This document shows, piece after piece, positions 29,247 to 36,988 of a stretch of DNA of 64,000 nt. The notes under the pieces are model-generated. The model did no database searches and was not told where the DNA came from. It worked only from the letters and a program-made list of their open reading frames with translations. The stretch is taken from the NCBI GenBank assembly GCA_905233655.1, contig CAJOCS010000003.1, positions 1-64,000 of the forward strand, in the 5' to 3' direction. Source of the DNA: an uncultured Bacteroidales bacterium (lineage in GTDB: Bacteria > Bacteroidota > Bacteroidia > Bacteroidales > UBA932). The position numbers and the translations under genes were made by a program. How positions within the stretch are numbered: the stretch's first letter is position 1; every line of letters begins with the position of its first letter.

Positions 29247-30125
29247 ATGAAAGCACGTACATTTGTCCTTGCATCGGCCCTGATCCTGGCGGCCGGATGC
29301 GGAGATAATAAGCCTTATATCGACGTACAGGCCCATCGCGGCGGCGCCGGACTGATGCCGGAGAACACCATTACGGCCATGCGTAACGCAATCGACCTCA
29401 AGGTCAACACCCTGGAATTCGACCTGCAGCTAAGCTCCGACGGCCAGGTGGTGGTCTCGCACGACAACTACTTCCATCCCCGTTACGCCACCCGTCCAGA
29501 CGGCACCCTCATTCAGGCCGACGACCCCAAGGAATACCTCTACACCATGCCCTACGACAGCATCGCCAAATACGATGTGGGCATGCGTCCGAGCGAGGTA
29601 TGGCCAGGCCAGGCCAATATCGCCGACATTAAACCGCTTGCAAGCGATCTTATCGACTTCGCGGAGGGCTACGCCAAAAAACCGGTGAACTACAATATTG
29701 AAATCAAGTCCTGGCCCGGCGACGGCGAAGGGACTTTATGGCCGGACTATGTGACGTTCTGCGACACCTGCATCCCTCTCCTTCTGTCGAAGAACCTTGG
29801 AGACCGGCTGATTGTCCAGTGTTTCGACACCCGGGCCCTAGAATACATGCATGAGAAATGGCCGGAACTCATTCTCTCCTACCTTACCGACGAGGATGAG
29901 CCCGACATCGAGGAGATTCTCTCGAACCTCAGTTTCACACCGCGCTGGTGGAGCCCCCACTACAGCGTGGTTACGGCCGAAAACGTGGCCCGCTGCCACG
30001 AGCTCGGAATAGGCGTGGTTCCCTGGACAGTTGACGACCCGCTTGAAATGATGCGTCTCGTGCAGTGCGGAGTAGACGCCATCATCTCCAATTATCCCGA
30101 CCTCCTGATTCAAATCGTACGCTGA
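29247..30125 (+). CDS. Glycerophosphodiester phosphodiesterase family protein, lipoprotein
   Basis: VQAHRGGAGLMPENTITAMRNAIDLKVNTLEFDLQLSSDGQVVVSHDN; lipobox AAGC. Confidence 0.93.
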   Translation: MKARTFVLASALILAAGCGDNKPYIDVQAHRGGAGLMPENTITAMRNAIDLKVNTLEFDLQLSSDGQVVVSHDNYFHPRYATRPDGTLIQADDPKEYLYTMPYDSIAKYDVGMRPSEVWPGQANIADIKPLASDLIDFAEGYAKKPVNYNIEIKSWPGDGEGTLWPDYVTFCDTCIPLLLSKNLGDRLIVQCFDTRALEYMHEKWPELILSYLTDEDEPDIEEILSNLSFTPRWWSPHYSVVTAENVARCHELGIGVVPWTVDDPLEMMRLVQCGVDAIISNYPDLLIQIVR

Positions 30126-31498
30126 TGCTCGGCTTTCTCAAACAGCCGGCATACAAACCGGCCCAGACCGGCCCCGAGGCCGATGCCAAATACAAGCGCC
30201 TGCGCCTGCAGGTATTCATAGGTGCATTCATAGGCTATGCCGGATTCTATCTGGTCCGCAAGAACCTCTCCATGGCCATTCCGGCCATGGCTCCTCTTGG
30301 TTTCGAAAAGACCGAACTGGGCTTTGTGCTGGGCCTCAACGCCGCGGCCTACGCCCTGTCGAAATTCCTGATGGGCAGTGTGAGCGACCGTTCCAACGCC
30401 CGCGCCTTCCTGCCGCTGGGGCTGGTTCTGACAGCCATTTCCATGTGCTTCATGATTGTCCCGATCCAGTTTATCGGCGCGGAGCACAAGGGATTCGCGA
30501 TTCTCGTAATGGGCCTTCTGAACTTCCTGGTAGGCTGGTTCAACGGAATGGGATGGCCTCCCTGCGGCCGTGTGATGACGCACTGGTTCTCCGTGAGTGA
30601 AAGGGGTACTATGATGAGCATCTGGAACTGCGCCCACAACGTCGGGGGAGCCCTCGTGGGCCCCATGGCCACTTATGGTGCGCTCTGGTTCGGAAGCTGG
30701 TTCTACGGCGCTCAGACCAAAATGTATTTCCTGATCGGCACCTTTGCCTTCCCCGCCGCAGTGGCGCTTCTGGTGGCGCTCGTCGCATGGCTGCTCCTAA
30801 GGGACACCCCCCAGTCCTGCGGTCTGCCTTCGATTGAGGCCTGGCGCAACGACTACCCCAAGAACTACTCCGAAAAACACGAAGAGACGCTCTCCACAAA
30901 GGATATTTTCTTTAAATACGTCCTGAACAACAAGTTCCTCTGGTTCATCGCCCTGTCGAACGCCTTCGTCTATATGGTGCGCTACGGCTGCCTCGACTGG
31001 GCCCCTTCCATCCTCACGGAAAAGGGAATCGACCTCAAGAGCGCCGGCTGGGCCTACTTCGCCTATGAATTCGCCGCCATTCCGGGAACCCTCCTCTGCG
31101 GCTGGCTGTCCGACAAACTCTTCCACGGAAAGAGAGCCCTTCCCACCATCCTGTTCATGGCTTTGGTAATGGTTTTCGTCATCCTTTACTGGATGTTCAT
31201 GGACAATCTGAACGTGGTGATAATATGCCTCATCGGCATAGGATTCTTCATCTACGGACCGGTTATGCTGATTGGCGTACAGGCGCTTGACCTGGCACCT
31301 AAGAACGCTTCCGGGACGGCCGCCGGCCTCACTGGATTCTTCGGCTACTTCTTCGGCACCTTCATCCTGGCGAACACCGTGATTGGCTGGGTGGCGCAGA
31401 CCGCAGGCTGGAGCTGGACCTTCATCCTCCTCATAGCCGCCTGCCTCCTCTCCATCCTCTTCATGGGCCTCACCCTCAAGGAAGAGCGAAGCAAGTAA
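30125..31498 (+). CDS. glpT: Glycerol-3-phosphate transporter, MFS
   Basis: LQVFIGAFIGYAGFYLVRKNLSMAIPAM, NGMGWPPCGRVMTHWFSVSERGTMMSIWNCAHNVGGALVGP; start moved to 30125 (TGATG overlap). Confidence 0.92.
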   Translation: MLGFLKQPAYKPAQTGPEADAKYKRLRLQVFIGAFIGYAGFYLVRKNLSMAIPAMAPLGFEKTELGFVLGLNAAAYALSKFLMGSVSDRSNARAFLPLGLVLTAISMCFMIVPIQFIGAEHKGFAILVMGLLNFLVGWFNGMGWPPCGRVMTHWFSVSERGTMMSIWNCAHNVGGALVGPMATYGALWFGSWFYGAQTKMYFLIGTFAFPAAVALLVALVAWLLLRDTPQSCGLPSIEAWRNDYPKNYSEKHEETLSTKDIFFKYVLNNKFLWFIALSNAFVYMVRYGCLDWAPSILTEKGIDLKSAGWAYFAYEFAAIPGTLLCGWLSDKLFHGKRALPTILFMALVMVFVILYWMFMDNLNVVIICLIGIGFFIYGPVMLIGVQALDLAPKNASGTAAGLTGFFGYFFGTFILANTVIGWVAQTAGWSWTFILLIAACLLSILFMGLTLKEERSK

Positions 31499-31499
31499 T

Positions 31500-32948
31500 C
31501 TATTTCCCTTCTTTCTTCACTATTCGCCAGCCCAGGGCGGCGATGAATATAGACATCAGAGGGGAAAGGATGTTGAAGAAGCAGAACGGGGCATAGGCCA
31601 GGGTGGAAACCGAAAGGATTGTAGCCTGTGTCATACCGCAACTGGACCAAGGGAAGAGGGGCGACGTGACCGTGGCCGAATCCTCCACGCTCCGGCTCAG
31701 CAGCCACTTTTCATAGCCATCCTTTTCGAACCTTTCACGATAGATGTTCGATGTGAGAATGATGGACAGATACTGGTCCGACACCACACCGTTCAATGCC
31801 GTGCCCGTAACCACCGTAGAGGCAACCAGGCCGGTGCGGGTACGGGTAAGAGGGGTCAGGACAGCCGTGAGGCTCGCTATCATTCCGCTGGCTCTCATGC
31901 AGGCGCCGAAACACATGGCACATATAATCAGATAGACGGTATTCAGCATACCCAGCATCCCGCGCGTCGCCAGCAGCGGATTCACGTCGGCATTGCCCGT
32001 CTCCACCCCCACGGAATTGTAAACCATCTCCGCTATTCCCGCGAAAAACACCCTTGCCGACGAGCCCTCGGTAACGGCGCCGCCGATTTCACGCACAATA
32101 TGCGGCTGGAAAACGATGGCGGCAATTGCCGCAGCAAGCGTTGAAAGGGCCAGAACCAACACTGCCGGGAGCTTTTTCCAGATGAGGATAACCGTAATCA
32201 GCGGCACAAGCATAAGCCACAGGCTGATGTTGAACTTCGAAGACAGCACGTCTCCGTACATCTGCATCTGGTCGCCCATAGTACCGCTGTGGGTGAAACC
32301 GAGAACCGTGAAGATTATTAGGGTAATGACAATTGAGGGGACCGTGGTAAGAAGCATGTAGCGGATGTGGTCGAACAGCTTCACTCCGTTTATGGACGAT
32401 GCCAGCACCGTCGTATCCGAAAGCGGAGAAATCTTGTCCCCGAAATATGCTCCGGAAATAATCGCGCCGGCCGTCATGGCATCCGAGAAGCCTTCCGCCC
32501 GGCCGATCCCGAGCAACGCCACACCCACCGTTGCAATGGTGGTCCAGGACGAGCCAGTCATTACCGACACCACGGCGCAAAGCACGCATGCCGTGAGCAG
32601 AAAAACTTTGGGGCTGATGATCTTGATTCCATAGTAAATGAAAGCCGGCACCACCCCGCTCATGGTCCAGGTGCCGGAAATGGCTCCAATCATCAGAAGG
32701 ATGAGAATGGCGTTTGCGACATCGCTCACATTCCGGCTAATCGCCTCCTCAAATGCCTTCCAGGGCGTTTTCAAAAGCCATATTGAAAGCCCGACACACA
32801 CTCCTGCTGCAACCAGGAGCGAAAGCTGCGAAGCCCCCAGGATAGAATCCGCCCCAAAGATGGAAATATCCAGGGCCAGCAAGCCCACCAGCACCGCTAT
32901 CGGCACCAGCGCCAGCCATGTCTTCCCCCTGTTGCCAAGCTCTTTCAT
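31500..32948 (-). CDS. nhaC: NhaC-family Na+/H+ antiporter
   Basis: MTGSSWTTIATVGVALLGIGRAEGFSDAMTAGAIISGAYFGDKISPLSDTTVLASS; start moved to MKELGN. Confidence 0.9.
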   Translation of the reverse strand: MKELGNRGKTWLALVPIAVLVGLLALDISIFGADSILGASQLSLLVAAGVCVGLSIWLLKTPWKAFEEAISRNVSDVANAILILLMIGAISGTWTMSGVVPAFIYYGIKIISPKVFLLTACVLCAVVSVMTGSSWTTIATVGVALLGIGRAEGFSDAMTAGAIISGAYFGDKISPLSDTTVLASSINGVKLFDHIRYMLLTTVPSIVITLIIFTVLGFTHSGTMGDQMQMYGDVLSSKFNISLWLMLVPLITVILIWKKLPAVLVLALSTLAAAIAAIVFQPHIVREIGGAVTEGSSARVFFAGIAEMVYNSVGVETGNADVNPLLATRGMLGMLNTVYLIICAMCFGACMRASGMIASLTAVLTPLTRTRTGLVASTVVTGTALNGVVSDQYLSIILTSNIYRERFEKDGYEKWLLSRSVEDSATVTSPLFPWSSCGMTQATILSVSTLAYAPFCFFNILSPLMSIFIAALGWRIVKKEGK

Positions 32949-33472
32949 ATCTGTATAACAGTCTTCCCCGAAAGGTATTTTCCCAGAAGGTCCGCCGTTC
33001 TGATTTTCACAAAACAGGTGGCTGTGCCGTCGGTGCAGGCGAACCATTCACTCCCTGCCACCGCCTTGTCCATAACAAGATGAACCTGTGCCGCCTGCGG
33101 CAGTACGGCGCTCAGGATAGTTGTCGCCCCCACAAGCACCCCAGTGAGCTCCATCAGCTTTTCGGCCGATGCGAACGACACCCGTGGGATGCCGAGAGCC
33201 CCGCAGAAATCCCGAGTGACGAAGGGTTTGTCGTCGGTGGTGACATAGAGATAGAATTCCGTCTGCTGGCGGTTGCACAGAAATATGGTCTTGACAATCC
33301 GGACGCCTATCTTCTCGTCGATATGAAGGCAATCCTCCATTGTGATGCCGGGGTCCGTATCTACCCTCTCAAAAGGGATTCCGAGAGCCTCAAAAGTCTC
33401 ATAAACCTTCTTCTGAAGCTCCGAGCCGTATTCCGCCGGCGCAGTACGTATTATCTCACTAACCTTAAACAT
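32945..33472 (-). CDS. YbaK/aminoacyl-tRNA deacylase family protein
   Basis: VYETFEALGIPFERVDTD, KTIFLCNRQQTEFYLYVTTDDKPF, RVSFASAEKLMELTGVLVGATTILS; ATGA overlap with nhaC. Confidence 0.85.
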   Translation of the reverse strand: MFKVSEIIRTAPAEYGSELQKKVYETFEALGIPFERVDTDPGITMEDCLHIDEKIGVRIVKTIFLCNRQQTEFYLYVTTDDKPFVTRDFCGALGIPRVSFASAEKLMELTGVLVGATTILSAVLPQAAQVHLVMDKAVAGSEWFACTDGTATCFVKIRTADLLGKYLSGKTVIQI

Positions 33473-33475
33473 GGG

Positions 33476-33883
33476 CTATTTCACGGCTTTCACAAAACTC
33501 TCTGGAAGACATACGTTCGGAAGGCCGGCCGCATCGGCAAACAACGGGGCGATTTCCCTGTCCCTGAAACCGGCTATTCCGCATCCGATTCTGGTAACGA
33601 GGAAAAACAGCTCCGGATGCGCTGCGGCAAATGCAATGAAATCATCCACATAGGGTTTGATGGTTTCCACCCCGCCCTGCATGGTGGGAATGGCGTAACT
33701 CTGGCCACGAAGACCCACACCGCACCCCATCACGGCCCCGAACTGCCTGAAGGCCACCCAGGCGGCACCGCCGCCGTGCATTCCGGCAAGGTTGCTCCCG
33801 AAGACGAACACCTCGTCGTCCTTCAGCTCAGTTATCCAGTCCGGAGTAAATTCCGGCCGCTCGATTCCATTGTACTCTCTCAT
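33476..33883 (-). CDS. A1S_2505-like (phage non-structural/macro-domain-like) protein
   Basis: DDEVFVFGSNLAGMHGGGAAWVAFRQFGAVMGCGVGLRGQSYAIPTMQGGVETIKPYVDDFIAFAAAHPELFFLVTRIGCGIAGFRDREIAPLF; start moved to MREYNG. Confidence 0.7.
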   Translation of the reverse strand: MREYNGIERPEFTPDWITELKDDEVFVFGSNLAGMHGGGAAWVAFRQFGAVMGCGVGLRGQSYAIPTMQGGVETIKPYVDDFIAFAAAHPELFFLVTRIGCGIAGFRDREIAPLFADAAGLPNVCLPESFVKAVK

Positions 33884-33944
33884 AAGACACGTATTTGCTG
33901 CGAATATAGAAATAATTCGCGAAATGTCCCATGGAAAAGTGTGC

Positions 33945-34058
33945 TTACGGCTCAGTGACAATGTGGTCATGGCTTTCCGTGCAATAACTGACGGCACTTT
34001 TCACCAGCAAAGTAATCGCAGCCACATACAGGCCCACGGTAATTACAATCTCAATCAT
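33945..34058 (-). CDS. Candidate 37-aa small membrane protein
   Basis: ATG...TAA translating to MIEIVITVGLYVAAITLLVKSAVSYCTESHDHIVTEP, with one predicted TM-like segment. AAGGAT precedes ATG; TATCTTTG (-7-like) lies upstream. Below the supplied ORF length cutoff. Confidence 0.4.
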   Translation of the reverse strand: MIEIVITVGLYVAAITLLVKSAVSYCTESHDHIVTEP

Positions 34059-34073
34059 ATCCTTGCGTTTAAA

Positions 34074-34530
34074 TGTTTACACCCGCAAAGATACACCCCA
34101 CTTGCGCCAAACCATTGCACAAGCACAGGCATCGTGGTGCGACGGGAGGGGGAGGGTGCGACGTGGACGTCGGCCTTATAATTCGTCCGCGGAGCACCCT
34201 CCTGCTCCTTGCCATGTGCCGAAGGACTGGGGAATTGCCACGTTTACAGCCACAGCGCGTATATTGACGTTTTGATGTAAACGCGGCTGGGAAAATGGCC
34301 AAAAGTCCGGGAAATGCGGCCACGTTTACAAGAAATCATCATTCTGTGCATTCTGGGTGTAAACGCGGCAAAAAGTGACGCCGCCGGAATAGAGCACCTC
34401 CGGCGGCTCGGCTCGCCGCTGCGGGGGCCAACGCGAAAGGGGCCTCCTCGCGGCGGCCGCACTCGTGCGATGTTGTCGCCTCAGGTGCAAATATGGCATT
34501 CTGTGCATCCTGTTGTCTGAGGCGGCAAGG
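34074..34530. repeat. Structured intergenic repeat region with paired inverted motifs and hairpins
   Basis: Hairpin 34151-34202; two modules GCCACGTTTACA-N27-TGTAAACGCGGC at 34237-34287 and 34319-34369; hairpin 34381-34406 (CCGCCGGA/TCCGGCGG); diverged direct repeat cattctgtgcat...gcggcaa at 34340-34371 and 34497-34528. Confidence 0.7.
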
Positions 34531-34597
34531 TGGATATTGGAGGTGCCTGCATGCGCCCTCCCCTCCCGGAGACAAGCCCGGAGACAAGGGAAAACAA

Positions 34598-34627
34598 AAG
34601 GCCGCGCCCGGATGGGGGTGCGGCCTT
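34598..34627 (-). terminator. Rho-independent terminator of the 34648-36972 gene
   Basis: AAGGCCGCgCCC..GGGgtGCGGCCTT hairpin, followed on the minus strand by TTTGTTTT. Confidence 0.75.
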
Positions 34628-34647
34628 GTTGCGTTGTGGGGCTCCGA

Positions 34648-36972
34648 TTACTCGGTAGCTCCGTTCAGGGAGTAGATCCAGGCCTTCTTGGAGGCGGTCT
34701 CGTAGGTGCCCTTGTAGAGAGTCAGCTGACCCTTGACGATGACATTGTCACCGACGGCGGGCTTGACACTGCCTTCTGTCCAGTCGGTATTGCCGAACCA
34801 CTTCACGCTGTAGCACTCGAAGTCCTTGGTGGGCTCGGTAGTGCTCTTCTTGTCGGCGGAAACACCATAGGCGGTACCGTCGTCGGAAATCCAGAAGGTG
34901 CAGGTAGGATAGCTGGCGGAAGGATCGTACAGGACAGCGGAGATCTTACCACCCACGCAGACATCCCTGAAGGTGGGAGTGGGAGCGTCGGCTGCGGCAG
35001 CAGCGGCGATTTCAGCCTGCTGGTAGTCGATGACAGCCTCGGCACCGGCCACGTTGAACGGGAACTCAGTGCTGCCAAGGCCGACACCGGCGGTGGTCAC
35101 ATAGTTGACACTGTGGATCCAGGCCTTCTTGCTGGAAGTCTCGGTCACACCCTTGTAGACGGTGGTCTTGCCGCAGACGACGACCTCGTCGCCGACGGAG
35201 ATCTGACCGTTACCCTCGGCCCAGTCGGCATTGCCGAACCACTTCACACTGTAGCACTCGAAGTCCTTGGTGGGCTCGGTGGTGGTCTTCTTGTCGTCGG
35301 ATACGCCATAAGCGGTACCGTCGTCAGAGAGCCAGAAGGTGGTGGTGGGATAGGCGGCAGAGGCGGTGTAAAGCACTGCGGAAACAATACCCTTGATGTA
35401 GACATCCTCGTCGGGAGTGGTGCCGCCCAGAAGGAGAGCAGCAATCTCGGAAGGAGTGTAAGGGTTGGCCGCGGTGCCCTTCGGGTTGTCCACAAACTCG
35501 ACCACCTTGGTGGCGATGATGTTGATGTACTTACCCTTGCTGCTGAGACCGTTGAACCAACCGGTGACGGTGATCTTCTTGCCATTGAGAGCGGCAACGC
35601 CCAGATCCTCGACAGGATAGACGATGGAGCCCTGCTTGGAGGCGGGATCGACGTCGTCGAGAGTGAGGTTGTAGTAGTTGCCGGAAACACTCAGGGTACC
35701 GGTGAGCTTGACATACTCGGCCTTGTTGGCGGTGTACTCGGTGGCGCCGGCGGTGATGTCGGTGGGAGTGGGAACCTCGAAGGCGTTGTCGTGGGAGTAG
35801 ACAATCACCGTGTGAGTCTCGCTGCCGTCGGTGAAGACAATCTCGGGAACTCCGTTGTAGGAGGTCTTCTGGCCGATGATCTTCACATTGTCGCCAACGA
35901 GGACTTCGTCGACCTTTGCGCCGAACACATAGAGAGCGGTGGTGCCGTCCCAGATAACCACACCCTTGGTGGTCTTCGCGATGACGGTGCACTCGAGAGT
36001 CTCGATTTCAGAGCCGTCTTCCATGGCCACGATGTCGGTCACGGTAGCGCCGGTGGCGGGAATGCCAGCCTGCTTGATTTCAACGGTCTTGAGAGCGCCG
36101 TCGGGGCCCTTGATGGTGACGACGGCGGTGCGGACTGCGGTGTAGTCGTTGGCATCGGCATGGAGGACGAAGACGTTGCCGTCCTTCACGTCCACGACCT
36201 GGAGCCAGGAAGCGTCGCTGGAAACCAGCAGAGGGCTAACCTTGGACTTCACGGTCATTTCGATAGTGGTGTCCACTGCAGGGAGCATGTCGAAGTCGAA
36301 AGCCTGGACGTCGATGAGAGACTTCTCAACGGCGACGATGATGGCGTCGACAAGTTCGGGAGTGTCGCCATAGAGCTTGTAGGGGCCTTCGACGGTGACA
36401 ATGTCACCAGCCTCGATACCGAAGCTCGCCCAACCGCCGGTAGCGTCCTTAGGATACTGACCGCTGGCGTTCTTAACACCATAGATGTAGATTTCGCCGG
36501 TGTCGTCCTTGATGTAGAAGTTACCGTACTGGGTGTTGGCCACCTTGGTGATGAGACCTTTGAGACGGAAGGTACCTGCACCGGCCGCAATAGCATCTGC
36601 AATGGGCGTGACAGGCCTTTCGACCTTCTCGGTCATCTGGATTACATTGATGTTCTGTTTCTTTCCAGCACAGGCAAGGACGAGGGTAGCCTCGCGGGTC
36701 TCCTCGGCGGCTTCTGCGGAAACAGTCACCTCAACGGGACCGGCGGCACCGCTTGAGGGAGAGATGGTGAGCCATTCGGGAATGGATTCGGCATCGAATT
36801 CCCAGGCGTCCTGGGCCTCGACGTTCAGCGTAACCGAACCGCCCTCGGCGGGGATGGAAATGTAGGAGGTCGAAACCTTGATTTCGCTGAGATAGTGATC
36901 GGCCTCTTTTTCGCAGGCTGTGGCAATGCCGAGCAGCGCGATGAGGGAAGCGAAAATATATCTGAGTTTCAT
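34648..36972 (-). CDS. Surface lipoprotein with BACON-like domain and repeated OB-fold-like modules
   Basis: ITACEKE-type lipobox (IATAC), BACON-like SIPAEGGSVTLNVEAQDAWEF, repeated DVYIKGIVSAVLY...FWLSDDGTAYGVSDDKKTTTEPTKDFECYSVKWFGNADW. Confidence 0.8.
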   Translation of the reverse strand: MKLRYIFASLIALLGIATACEKEADHYLSEIKVSTSYISIPAEGGSVTLNVEAQDAWEFDAESIPEWLTISPSSGAAGPVEVTVSAEAAEETREATLVLACAGKKQNINVIQMTEKVERPVTPIADAIAAGAGTFRLKGLITKVANTQYGNFYIKDDTGEIYIYGVKNASGQYPKDATGGWASFGIEAGDIVTVEGPYKLYGDTPELVDAIIVAVEKSLIDVQAFDFDMLPAVDTTIEMTVKSKVSPLLVSSDASWLQVVDVKDGNVFVLHADANDYTAVRTAVVTIKGPDGALKTVEIKQAGIPATGATVTDIVAMEDGSEIETLECTVIAKTTKGVVIWDGTTALYVFGAKVDEVLVGDNVKIIGQKTSYNGVPEIVFTDGSETHTVIVYSHDNAFEVPTPTDITAGATEYTANKAEYVKLTGTLSVSGNYYNLTLDDVDPASKQGSIVYPVEDLGVAALNGKKITVTGWFNGLSSKGKYINIIATKVVEFVDNPKGTAANPYTPSEIAALLLGGTTPDEDVYIKGIVSAVLYTASAAYPTTTFWLSDDGTAYGVSDDKKTTTEPTKDFECYSVKWFGNADWAEGNGQISVGDEVVVCGKTTVYKGVTETSSKKAWIHSVNYVTTAGVGLGSTEFPFNVAGAEAVIDYQQAEIAAAAAADAPTPTFRDVCVGGKISAVLYDPSASYPTCTFWISDDGTAYGVSADKKSTTEPTKDFECYSVKWFGNTDWTEGSVKPAVGDNVIVKGQLTLYKGTYETASKKAWIYSLNGATE
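34781..35290 (-). repeat. Near-identical intragenic repeats with 441-bp period
   Basis: cagtcggYattgccgaaccacttcacRctgtagcactcgaagtccttggtgggctcggt occurs at about 34781 and about 35222. Confidence 0.8.
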
Positions 36973-36988
36973 AATGAGAGCGCCTTAA

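Noticed and set aside
34237-34369. CRISPR-like array (short repeats with 27-nt spacers)
   Set aside because: Only four 12-nt motifs, alternating in orientation, with no cas genes; better described as paired inverted repeats.
34465-36756. 763-aa plus-strand ORF opposite the 774-aa lipoprotein
   Set aside because: Shadow ORF in high-GC coding DNA; its composition is low-complexity G/V/D and it lacks domain signatures, whereas the minus strand has a lipobox and repeated domains.
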